In this document: one piece after another, positions 36,425-44,455 of the stretch
Numbering within the stretch: position 1 is the stretch's first letter
Layout of the letters: every line of letters starts with the position of its first letter
Assembly: GCA_016790075.1 (NCBI GenBank)
Contig: JAEUPP010000011.1
Coordinates: 1 to 51,229, forward strand
Length of the DNA: 51,229 bases
Direction: 5' to 3'
Origin: Rhodanobacteraceae bacterium
GTDB lineage: Bacteria; Pseudomonadota; Gammaproteobacteria; Xanthomonadales; Rhodanobacteraceae
Position numbers and translations under genes: made by a program
Notes under the pieces: model-generated
What the model saw: only the letters and a program-made list of their open reading frames with translations
Databases searched by the model: none
Told to the model about the DNA's origin: nothing

Positions 36425-36961
36425 TCACTCCGCTCTGGCCGGGCGTGGCCCTATCGCCCGCAGCGCCCGCTCGATGCCAAACACGTGCGTGTCCTCGTCA
36501 CCGAGCTCGCGCAGCGCCTCGGCCAGATGCAGCAAGTAGTCGCTGTTCTCGCCGCTGGGTCCGCGCGATGCCGCGATATGCCGCGCGATGGCTGCCTCGT
36601 CGGCGGGACCGAGAAAGGCCTCGTTGCCCGGATTCGCGACATAGACCAGCGACGGTATCAGCGTGCCGTCGTCAAGCGTAAGCGTCACGGCTTCTCGCCC
36701 GTATCCGTTCTTTTCCCGATGGTCCAGGTGCGCGAACACGTCCGGCGTTACGCGATAAGCCATGCCGATGCAAACCGACGACGCCTCAGGGACCAGCGTC
36801 ACGACGCGCCCCGGCGCGTCTGGCGTGCCGCGGTGATCGTGCGAACCCTGCCAGAAGCGCCGCGCCCAACCCGCAAGACGAGCACGGCGCCGCTCCAGAT
36901 AGGGGAAGTCGACTTTGTAGATCAGCGAACCGTAGCCAAACAGCCAGATCGCGTCGCTCAC
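36425..36961 (-). CDS. ChaC-like gamma-glutamylcyclotransferase
   Basis: The product has 178 residues from a GTG at 36961 (AGGA ribosome site), which places the family motif at the N-terminus; the longer frame to 37132 reads junk upstream. It begins DAIWLFGYGSLIYKVDFPYLERRRARLAGW, the ChaC substrate-binding signature. The catalytic glutamate is in HLDHREKNGYGREAV. ChaC enzymes split glutathione into 5-oxoproline and Cys-Gly in the cytoplasm. It lies 61 bp downstream of the esterase gene on the same strand, so co-transcription is possible. Confidence 0.9.
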   Translation of the reverse strand: MSDAIWLFGYGSLIYKVDFPYLERRRARLAGWARRFWQGSHDHRGTPDAPGRVVTLVPEASSVCIGMAYRVTPDVFAHLDHREKNGYGREAVTLTLDDGTLIPSLVYVANPGNEAFLGPADEAAIARHIAASRGPSGENSDYLLHLAEALRELGDEDTHVFGIERALRAIGPRPARAE

Positions 36962-37022
36962 TGTGCAGATCCTGTTGCCACCCTGCTGGGCAGCGCCACG
37001 ATGGCGCCGCCACATCGAGGAT

Positions 37023-37877
37023 TCAAGGCTGGAACAGGCGCGGCAATACTTCTGGCGCGAGTGTGCGATAGATATTGTCGTGACGCAGATCCGGGCGCGC
37101 ATCAATCTGCCAGCGCATCGACGCTGGCGCACCGGCGATCAATATTGCCCTCAGCGCGTCGGCTTCGCCACCAATCTGGTCGTCGCCGGCGGTCGCCACA
37201 TACCAGCGCGCACGCCAGCCCGATCGCGCCTTGAGCTGTGCACGCAACGCGTGCAGCAGCGCCCCACGGTTCCACCAGAGGCTAGGACTGAGCGCGACGC
37301 AGGTACCGAACAGATCCGGTTCCTGGGTGCAGGTCTCAAGCACGAACAGACCAGCGAGAGATTCGCCGACGATGGCACGCTCGTCAGTGACGCGATAGCG
37401 CGACGCGATCTCAGGTAGCAGTTCATCGCGCAGGAACCGACGAAACGCCGCTGAACCACCGACCCGCGGCGCGATCTTGCGATCCTCGGCCACCTCGGTA
37501 GGACCCGTCATGTCGCGCCGTCTTTCGGTATTCGCGATGCCGACAAGAATCAGCGCACGCATACGGCCGTCGCGGATGGCGCGATCGACGGCCGCGGCAA
37601 CATGCGGAAAATCTTCATCGAGACCGCCGTCTGGCATATAGAGCACCGGGTAGTTCGCCGTGCCATTCGCGTAATCCGGCGGCGTATACACATTGATATG
37701 CCGGGTCTCCTTCAGCGCCGCCGAAGCTGACTCGAAACTCGCATGAGGCGGTAAGGCATCAGTCGCAGGCGGCTGCACAGCCGACTGTCTGCCTGCATGC
37801 GGCAGCTCGGCCGTCAAGACACTCGCTGAAAACAAAGACAAAAACAGAATAGTAAACAAATGGCATCGACTAGTCAT
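37023..37877 (-). CDS. Secreted alpha/beta-hydrolase esterase (putative esterase family)
   Basis: The product has 284 residues with a signal peptide (LFTILFLSLFSASVLTA-E). The body matches the Fes/IroE/esterase-D family: INVYTPPDYANGTANYPVLYMPDGG, ALILVGIANTERRRDMTGP, the serine elbow in RAIVGESLAGLFVLETC, and WWNRGALLHAL. The likely acid is in YVATAGDDQIGG and the histidine in LRHDNIYR. It probably hydrolyses an ester outside the cytoplasm, perhaps a siderophore ester or acyl ester; no siderophore genes lie nearby. Confidence 0.88.
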   Translation of the reverse strand: MTSRCHLFTILFLSLFSASVLTAELPHAGRQSAVQPPATDALPPHASFESASAALKETRHINVYTPPDYANGTANYPVLYMPDGGLDEDFPHVAAAVDRAIRDGRMRALILVGIANTERRRDMTGPTEVAEDRKIAPRVGGSAAFRRFLRDELLPEIASRYRVTDERAIVGESLAGLFVLETCTQEPDLFGTCVALSPSLWWNRGALLHALRAQLKARSGWRARWYVATAGDDQIGGEADALRAILIAGAPASMRWQIDARPDLRHDNIYRTLAPEVLPRLFQP

Positions 37878-38103
37878 TCAGTGTCATTCCCGGCTTGCAA
37901 AGCTCGACTGCCGCCACACCTCACGTCGTCGACATGCGGTATGGCGGGAGATGTCCGTGAATCAGCGTTCATTCCCTGGGCCGGGCCAACCTTCCGGCGC
38001 TCCATCCGCCCGGCCCAGCGGCCATTCGGGCTGCCCGCAGCGCATGGCCCCGGGCAGTTGGCCACGGCTCGGCAACAGGGATGCCCCTGCAAATATCCGA
38101 CAC

Positions 38104-38520
38104 TCAGCTTTCCTGTTCCAGATTCACCATCCATGGAATCCCGAACCGGTCGGTGCACGTACCAAAACGCAGCGCCCAGAAGGTTTGTGCCAACGGCATC
38201 TGTACCTCGCCTCCATCGGACAATGCGGCAAAGATACGCTCGGCCTCGGCGAGTGAGCTGGGAGACAACGCGAGTGAAATGCCGCGAGGCTTCTCGTAGG
38301 GACATTGCTCCGACATCGCATCGGAACCCATCAGCGTGTGGCCATCGATGACGATGGACGCGTGCATGATCTTGTCACCCATCTCCGGAGGGAGGTTCTC
38401 GCTCTCCGGCGCCTGGCTGTATTTCATCGAGAAAACCACGTTGCCGCCGAGGTGTTGCGTGTAGTAAGCGAAAGCCTCCGCACAATTGCCGTCGAACATC
38501 AGATACGGCTCGATCTTCAT
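38104..38520 (-). CDS. VOC-superfamily PhnB-like protein
   Basis: The product has 138 residues after a strong AGGAAGGAGAGG ribosome site. It has the PhnB pattern: MKIEPYLMFDGNCAEAFAYYTQHLGG, MHASIVIDGHTLMGSDA, SLALSPSSLAEAERIFAALSDGGEVQMPL, and FWALRFGTCTDRFGIPWMVN. The family shares the glyoxalase/bleomycin-resistance fold. PhnB-type members usually have no proven activity despite a methyltransferase label in databases. It is read alone; a GC-rich 225-bp gap follows it. Confidence 0.92.
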   Translation of the reverse strand: MKIEPYLMFDGNCAEAFAYYTQHLGGNVVFSMKYSQAPESENLPPEMGDKIMHASIVIDGHTLMGSDAMSEQCPYEKPRGISLALSPSSLAEAERIFAALSDGGEVQMPLAQTFWALRFGTCTDRFGIPWMVNLEQES

Positions 38521-38700
38521 ACCCCTCTCCTTCCTGGTGTGAAAACGCCACCGGCTGCGGACGCGCCGGAGGTGCGGTATGCCAGAACCTAGGCTATGTG
38601 AAAAGTGTTACCTGCGTAATGCGTCGAACTGGCAACACCGGCATCAGCAGGCGGCGAAGAATTCGTCAGGGCAATCTCACCCGCTGCGACGCACCCCGAC

Positions 38701-39954
38701 CTAACCGGCCTTGGCCCGGTAGGTCTGCGCGACATAACGCTCGAGGATGGCGAGGAAATCCTGTGCAATCGTATCGCCGCGCAGGGTCTGCGTTTTCACA
38801 CCGTCGATGAAGACCGGCGCGGCCGGAGCCTCGCCACTGCCGGGCAGTGAGATGCCGATATTGGCGTGCTTGGACTCACCCGGCCCGTTGACCACGCAGC
38901 CCATGACCGCCAGCGTAAGATTTTCGACGCCGTCGTACTGGATGCGCCATTCCGGCATGCGCGCGCGCACATGGTCCTGCACGCTCTTGGCCAGCTCCTG
39001 GAAGAAGGTCGACGTCGTACGGCCACAGCCCGGGCAAGCCGTGACCAGTGGCGTGAATGCGCGCAGGCCCATGGTCTGCAGCAGCTCCTGTGCGACTATG
39101 ACTTCGCGTGTGCGCGATTCCTGCGGCTCGGGCGTGAGTGAAATGCGGATCGTATCGCCTATGCCTTCCTGCAGCAGCACAGCGAGGGCGGCGCTGGAAG
39201 CAACTATGCCCTTGGAGCCAATGCCGGCCTCGGTCAGCCCCAGGTGCAGCGCGTAGTTGCTACGCGCGGCCAGGTCGCGATAGACCGCGACCAGTTCCTG
39301 CACCCCCGAAACCTTGCAGGAGAGCACGATGCGCTCGCGTGCAAGACCAATCTCCTCGGCCCGCGCCGCCGAATCCAGTGCCGAACGGATCAGTGCCTCG
39401 CGCATCACGCGTGACGCATCCCAGGGCTGCGCCCGCTCATGGTTCTCATCCATCATGCGCGCCAGCAGTTCCTGGTCCAGCGAACCCCAGTTCGCACCGA
39501 TGCGCACCGGCTTGCCGTAGCGAATGGCAAGCTCGACGATAGTGGAAAACTGCAAGTCTTTCTTTTTCCCGAAGCCTACATTACCAGGATTGATGCGGTA
39601 CTTGGCCAGCGCCTGTGCTGCCGCCGGCTCATTACTCAGCAGGGTATGCCCGTTGTAATGAAAGTCACCGATCAACGGTGCACTGACACCCATCATGTCG
39701 AGGCGTTCGCGGATGCGCGGAACGGCTGCAGCCGCTTCGGCGGTGTTCACGGTCAGGCGCACCAGCTCCGAGCCGGCGCGCCAGAGTTCGGCAACCTGGC
39801 GCGTGGTCGCGACGACGTCGGCGGTATCGGTATTCGTCATCGACTGGACCACGATAGGCGACTGGCCGCCTATCGTGACACCAGCAACATCAACGCCGAC
39901 GCTACTGCGGCGGCAGGCGGCGCTGGCGGCACGGGTTTCGGATTCGGGAGTCAT
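38701..39954 (-). CDS. ispG: 4-hydroxy-3-methylbut-2-enyl diphosphate synthase
   Basis: The product has 417 residues from the ATG at 39954; the start at 39999 adds an unlikely extension. IspG converts MEcPP to HMBPP in the MEP isoprenoid pathway using a 4Fe-4S cluster. Family blocks are continuous: [66 protein letters not shown] and LHLGLTEAG. The cluster ligands are in TACPGCGRT and in [17 protein letters not shown], the latter also with the conserved glutamate. It lies 93 bp downstream of the PilZ-like gene on the same strand. Many gammaproteobacteria place ispG beside pilF/rodZ and hisS, which is not the case here. Confidence 0.97.
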   Translation of the reverse strand: MTPESETRAASAACRRSSVGVDVAGVTIGGQSPIVVQSMTNTDTADVVATTRQVAELWRAGSELVRLTVNTAEAAAAVPRIRERLDMMGVSAPLIGDFHYNGHTLLSNEPAAAQALAKYRINPGNVGFGKKKDLQFSTIVELAIRYGKPVRIGANWGSLDQELLARMMDENHERAQPWDASRVMREALIRSALDSAARAEEIGLARERIVLSCKVSGVQELVAVYRDLAARSNYALHLGLTEAGIGSKGIVASSAALAVLLQEGIGDTIRISLTPEPQESRTREVIVAQELLQTMGLRAFTPLVTACPGCGRTTSTFFQELAKSVQDHVRARMPEWRIQYDGVENLTLAVMGCVVNGPGESKHANIGISLPGSGEAPAAPVFIDGVKTQTLRGDTIAQDFLAILERYVAQTYRAKAG

Positions 39955-40047
39955 GCTTGAGCTTGCGCGGGAAAGCAAAGCGCCGATTCTAGCCCGCATT
40001 TCTCACCGCCGTTCGTAGCGAGGCTGCTATCGGCTGCCCGTTGTGGC

Positions 40048-41799
40048 TTATCCAGCCGTGCCGTCGGCGCAGACAGCATCACTGCCGCTGTCTGCCTGTT
40101 GGGAATCCCTGAGCTCTTGTACCGTCGGCGTACGACCGATGAGTACGCGCTGGTAGGAATGGCTGGCGTCAACCACCGTGACATCCGACAGCCGCTGCAC
40201 GCTGGCGCGGGTTTCCCAGTCCAGCGGATCGGCCGGACGGGTCAGTTCCAGCTCGCAGGCATGCCGATCAAACAGGTGCGGCGCAAGCACTGTCAGGGCG
40301 TGACCGTTGTCCTGATCGAACAGCAACACACCGCGCAAGGCCGCACGCACCGGGCCGGTAGGCTCGAAACTGGCAATACCCACGGGCTGCGCCCGCCGCG
40401 CCAGCAACTCGATGCCGGCATCAACCGAATCGGCGTCGTCGATGCGGATCCAGCGGATTACGCCGACCATCCAGTCGCGATCCTCTTCCTCGTCCTCATC
40501 CGCGGCAGCGGCCGGAGTCAGGCCCACCAGTTCGCCGACCTTGGCACGGGCAAGATCCGCCGTGTCCCAGACCAGCCGGTAGCCACCGAGGCTTTGATCA
40601 AGCACACGTGCGCGCTGCACCACGGGCTTGGCCTCATTGCTCTGCACTGCCCAGGGTGCCACCGCTTCGCGCTCGGCGAGGCTGACCGCCTGGCCGCGCA
40701 CGCGACGCAGAAACGCGTCGAAATCCTCACAACCGGCCAGCATGTGATGCAGCGCGTGCAACCCGATCACGGTATCGAGCTGGTGCCCCGCCGGCAGCCG
40801 TGTGTGGCCACGTTCCGCCGCGCCGCTCCAGCTGCGCATCAGATGGTCGATGACGGCGCGCCTTGCCTGTACCGGCGGCCCGCTCTTGAGGCGGAAGCTC
40901 AGCAGGTCGGCGCCTGGCGGCAGCAGCCGCACATGGCCGTCCACCATGCGCTGTACCGGCTGCGGATCAAACGAAAGCAGACCAACCGCCGCAAGCTGCC
41001 GCTCCTCGGGCACATAGCCGACGCCCTGATCGCGCTCGACCAGCACGGCGAAACCAGCTACCGGCGCCTGGCCCTGACTGATTTCGCAATACGGCGCCAG
41101 TGCGCGCGTCAGCGCGAATACATCCGCCATTTCACGCTGGGTATAGCGATAGGGATTGCTCAGCGCGAGCAGCAAGGCATGAGCATAAGCATGCCGCGGC
41201 GTAAGCTCGGCACCGCCCAGACTGGGATCTGGCACCGCCTTGTCATCCACGCGCAACTGTGCAGCGGCGGCAAACACTTCATGCAGACGCAGCCATACGC
41301 CGTCTGGAGGCGTGTGATAGAGCGTATACGCCTTGGCCAGCAGGTTGCCGTAATGCTGCAGCGCACGCAGCGCCGCCGTGGCTACCGACTTGCCCCTGAG
41401 GAACGGCACTTTGCCACTGCTTGCGCAAAAGTCGTGCAGGATCTGCACGTAGCCCAGGCCAATCTCACGTTCAAAATCCTGAGCGACTCGCGCCTGCTGC
41501 AGCTTGGCCGGCGCCAGCGGAAAACTCTCCAGCAGAACCTGCCGGTCTATGCTGCCGATAACCTGCAGCACCGGGCCACGTAGCAGCTCCAGCGCATCCA
41601 GACGCTGCTGCGGCTCGATACGCATACGGTTCATGACCATTAGCGCGTCGAGCAACTGCCGCGAAGTCGCCGCCGGGTTCGCCAGCGGCAGCTGGCCAAG
41701 CCAGTTGCGCACGGCCTTCGCATCGGTCGCAAAGTCGTCGCGAAACGGAGGGTGACGCTCCGGCCAGTCGCGAGAGAGCCGGTTCAGCCAGTCGTTCAT
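40048..41799 (-). CDS. PilZ-like c-di-GMP-binding protein
   Basis: The product has 583 residues, soluble, starting at the ATG at 41799 with an AGGGG site. The N-terminal two-thirds are mostly helical with no motif I can name. The C-terminal part has PilZ-type c-di-GMP-binding features: basic KPVVQRARVLDQSLGGYRLVW, in which the R-x-x-x-R-like stretch is followed by D-x-S-x-x-G. The next strand runs KVGELVGL, then an acidic linker (ADEDEEEDRDW) and VGVIRWIR. I infer that it binds c-di-GMP and links it to a cellular process. The EAL protein at 31-33 kb could be in the same network. Confidence 0.75.
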   Translation of the reverse strand: MNDWLNRLSRDWPERHPPFRDDFATDAKAVRNWLGQLPLANPAATSRQLLDALMVMNRMRIEPQQRLDALELLRGPVLQVIGSIDRQVLLESFPLAPAKLQQARVAQDFEREIGLGYVQILHDFCASSGKVPFLRGKSVATAALRALQHYGNLLAKAYTLYHTPPDGVWLRLHEVFAAAAQLRVDDKAVPDPSLGGAELTPRHAYAHALLLALSNPYRYTQREMADVFALTRALAPYCEISQGQAPVAGFAVLVERDQGVGYVPEERQLAAVGLLSFDPQPVQRMVDGHVRLLPPGADLLSFRLKSGPPVQARRAVIDHLMRSWSGAAERGHTRLPAGHQLDTVIGLHALHHMLAGCEDFDAFLRRVRGQAVSLAEREAVAPWAVQSNEAKPVVQRARVLDQSLGGYRLVWDTADLARAKVGELVGLTPAAAADEDEEEDRDWMVGVIRWIRIDDADSVDAGIELLARRAQPVGIASFEPTGPVRAALRGVLLFDQDNGHALTVLAPHLFDRHACELELTRPADPLDWETRASVQRLSDVTVVDASHSYQRVLIGRTPTVQELRDSQQADSGSDAVCADGTAG

Positions 41800-41944
41800 C
41801 GAGGTTGCCCCTGTGGCTTCCTGCGTTTGTTCATCAGTTTAGCGCGCAATCCTCAGGTTTCTTATAACCTTGAAACGCAGACGGAAGCTATCTGCCGTGC
41901 GCGTTTCACAAACCGTCCTGATCGTCCTTTATCTACCGCCAGGT

Positions 41945-44095
41945 TCAGCGGCGCAATCCCGTCAGCACCAGCCGACGCTGCCAGCGTTCTGCCAGCGACC
42001 GCGGACTAGCCAGGCCCAGTCGCTCCAGTGCAGCAAGCTCATCTGGACGGGCTGCAGCCGTGCACAGCGCGCGCAGCAGCAGGCCGAGGCGACCGGGACC
42101 CCGTGCGCCGCGCTGCTTGAGCCACTGCAACGCCGAGCCGAGTTGCCGCTCGACTGGCGTGAAGTCCGAGCCGAACGGGAATGCATCAAACAGGCCACGT
42201 GCACGCAACGGCGCCAATGCCGCAGCCAGCGCCTCCGGCGTATTGCGCCGCCAGGCCGGTGGTACAACGAAGTCGGCGGCAAGCTTGCCCGCCGCCTTGG
42301 CCTGCGTGACCAGGCCATCGACAAACCGCGCATCGCTGACCGCCAGCATAGCCAGAACACAGTCCTGGTCCGATTTGCCACGCAGGTCGGCGACGCCGTA
42401 TTCGGTCACGAACACATCGCGCAGATGGCGCGGAATCGTGGTGTGGCCGTAGCTCCAGCGAATGCTTGAGCGCGCGCCCTGAGCAGCACCGCGGCTGGCA
42501 CGCAGCAGCAACACCGAACGGCCATCACGCAGGGCATGCGCCATCGCGACAAAGTTGTACTGCCCACCTACGCCGCTGACGACCCGGCCATCTTCCAGAG
42601 CATCCGACACAGCCGCACCGAGCGCGGTCGCCATCATGCAGGTATTGAAGAAGCGCCCGTCACGGCGTTGCAGCGCGTCCAGCGTTTCCCGCCCGCCGTA
42701 CAGCTGGTTGATATCGGACACGCGAGTCATCGACACGCCGTCGAATGCATCGCCTTCAAGGCCGCCCAACCAGCGGTAGAACTCCGTCGACCCCAGGTAG
42801 AACGCACCCCGCAGATAGCGTCCGTCGCAGAGGCGGCGCCCAGTCATCACCCGCCCCAACGCGGCGCGTGCGCTCATTTCCCGCAGGTCACAGGAGATCG
42901 ACGAGCCATCCGGCAACAGAACCTGGTCCGCGTCGATGCGTGAACCTTGCGGCAGCAAGCCGCAACGCATCAGGCGGGCCAGCTCCGGGCCGCTGATCAA
43001 AGACGGCAGCGCGCCGCTGGCGTACAGCCGCTCGACGTCACCGGTTTTCAGCGTTTCGTCGATCAGCCCCTCGGCCAGCGCCTGCTCGATTGCGAAATCA
43101 TCGAATACGCGGCGCTTGAGGACACCGGCGCGGGCAAGGTGCATGAAGCCGTCCATGACCATTTCGCTTGCGCCGTAGAGGCCGCGGGCAAAGGGGGCAA
43201 GGCCGCCTACGGTGTCCGACAGTGCATGCGTGCCACCGAGTGCACTCAACGCCTCGCGGTAAGCGCCGTTGTCGCGCTGGCGCAGCAGCAGGGCGTGCAC
43301 CAGGGCGTCCGACAGTGCACCGATGCCGATCTGCAAGGTGCCGCCATCGCGCACCAGCGTGCTCGCATGCAGGCCCAGGGCGAACTCGGCCAGACTCACC
43401 GGTTCGCGCGGCAGCGCGAACAGGGCGTGGTCGCAAGCCGGGTCATCCAGCAGCAGGTCAAAGAAATCCGCATTGACCTCCGCTTCGTTCGCAATAAAAG
43501 GCAGACGCGGATGGACTACGCCCACGACCAATGGACGCGGTCGGCCGCTGGCCGCCATTTCTTCCAGCAGATCCTGGGTTACGTCAGGATTGCTCGCCAT
43601 GCTCAAGCGCTCGCGACCGGCCTCGACGCGCCGCGCAACCAGCTGCACGACGACATTGATGCCGGCATTGGCCAGGTCGCGCGCGACGTGCGTGTAGTTC
43701 AGGCTGGCGTACTCCCGCTGCGCCGAGGCGTTGTCGAGCAGGGCGCCTGACTGCAGATAGAACTCGCTGATGCGCACACGCGGCGGCAGAGTGCCATCGC
43801 GGCGTGCGGCAACATAGTCGAGATCAGGATAGTCGGCGCCGAACTGCCGCTCCAGAAACGGACCCAGAAAGCGCCGCTCCAGATCGGATTTGGCCACCGG
43901 CCGCGCCAGCGACAGCGCCGTAAAGATATGTAGCGTCTGGCTGGTATCAGCGAGGACCGCACGATACAGCGCGTTAAGCAGCACATTGGGTTTGCCCAGA
44001 CCCAGCGGCGCCGCCAGACGCAGGTGTCCAGCCCCGTGGGCAAGAATCCGGGATACCGTTTCCGCCACTGCGGCCAACCTTTCCACGTGCCTCAT
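41945..44095 (-). CDS. Acetyl-CoA hydrolase/transferase family protein
   Basis: The product has 716 residues from the ATG at 44095, 4 nt after GGAGG. It belongs to the COG0427 CoA-transferase/hydrolase family. Recognisable blocks are LRLAAPLGLGKPNVLLNALY near the N-terminus, GGTLQIGIGALSDALVHALL, and the C-terminal VSGVGGQYNFVAMAHAL, IRWSYGHTTIPRHLRDVFVTEYGVADLRGKS. The family moves CoA between acetyl-CoA and carboxylates or hydrolyses it. At over 700 residues it is longer than the usual 430-630, like other long Lysobacterales and Pseudomonas versions. The substrate is not deducible. Confidence 0.88.
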   Translation of the reverse strand: MRHVERLAAVAETVSRILAHGAGHLRLAAPLGLGKPNVLLNALYRAVLADTSQTLHIFTALSLARPVAKSDLERRFLGPFLERQFGADYPDLDYVAARRDGTLPPRVRISEFYLQSGALLDNASAQREYASLNYTHVARDLANAGINVVVQLVARRVEAGRERLSMASNPDVTQDLLEEMAASGRPRPLVVGVVHPRLPFIANEAEVNADFFDLLLDDPACDHALFALPREPVSLAEFALGLHASTLVRDGGTLQIGIGALSDALVHALLLRQRDNGAYREALSALGGTHALSDTVGGLAPFARGLYGASEMVMDGFMHLARAGVLKRRVFDDFAIEQALAEGLIDETLKTGDVERLYASGALPSLISGPELARLMRCGLLPQGSRIDADQVLLPDGSSISCDLREMSARAALGRVMTGRRLCDGRYLRGAFYLGSTEFYRWLGGLEGDAFDGVSMTRVSDINQLYGGRETLDALQRRDGRFFNTCMMATALGAAVSDALEDGRVVSGVGGQYNFVAMAHALRDGRSVLLLRASRGAAQGARSSIRWSYGHTTIPRHLRDVFVTEYGVADLRGKSDQDCVLAMLAVSDARFVDGLVTQAKAAGKLAADFVVPPAWRRNTPEALAAALAPLRARGLFDAFPFGSDFTPVERQLGSALQWLKQRGARGPGRLGLLLRALCTAAARPDELAALERLGLASPRSLAERWQRRLVLTGLRR

Positions 44096-44455
44096 CACAC
44101 CTCCGTTGCTGAGGAAGGTCCGCCCGGGTATCCATTACACGACTGTCATGCCCGCAGCTTTTCTATCCGGACCCGACAAACACATGCGGCCGGCCGGCCC
44201 TGAATGCGGCTCGGGACAACCGCGGCCTGGCCGCCGCTTTCCAACCTTGCCCGGGTCCACGGCCGCGACCGCGCCGGCGCGGCCGAGTATGCAGGCCGGC
44301 GCGCACCGATGTCATGAATTGGCACGACTATGCGTTACAGTCCGGGCGCAGGAACGCAGGCCCTCGGGAAGGCCCGGCTCCAAGGCCCGAGGGGGCCGCG
44401 GCACGTTCCAGGAACATTAGCCCGGCGGCATCAGGACCGCCCAGCGAGGTAAGGA
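44096..44455. other. Leader and promoter region of the redox operon, with a hairpin
   Basis: This 360-bp divergent gap precedes the operon at 44456. CCCTCGGG (44361-44368) pairs with CCCGAGGG (44386-44393) and can extend by GG/CC, placing a stable hairpin about 60 nt before the start codon. The ribosome site is GAGGTAAGGA. I looked for FNR/CRP-type TTGAT-n4-ATCAA or TGTGA-n6-TCACA boxes and saw none. Confidence 0.45.

Noticed and set aside
40099-41583. 494-residue plus-strand frame opposite the PilZ-like gene
   Set aside because: It is an antisense shadow, rich in Arg, His and Gln without domain features, while the minus frame carries the PilZ-like motif and a proper start.
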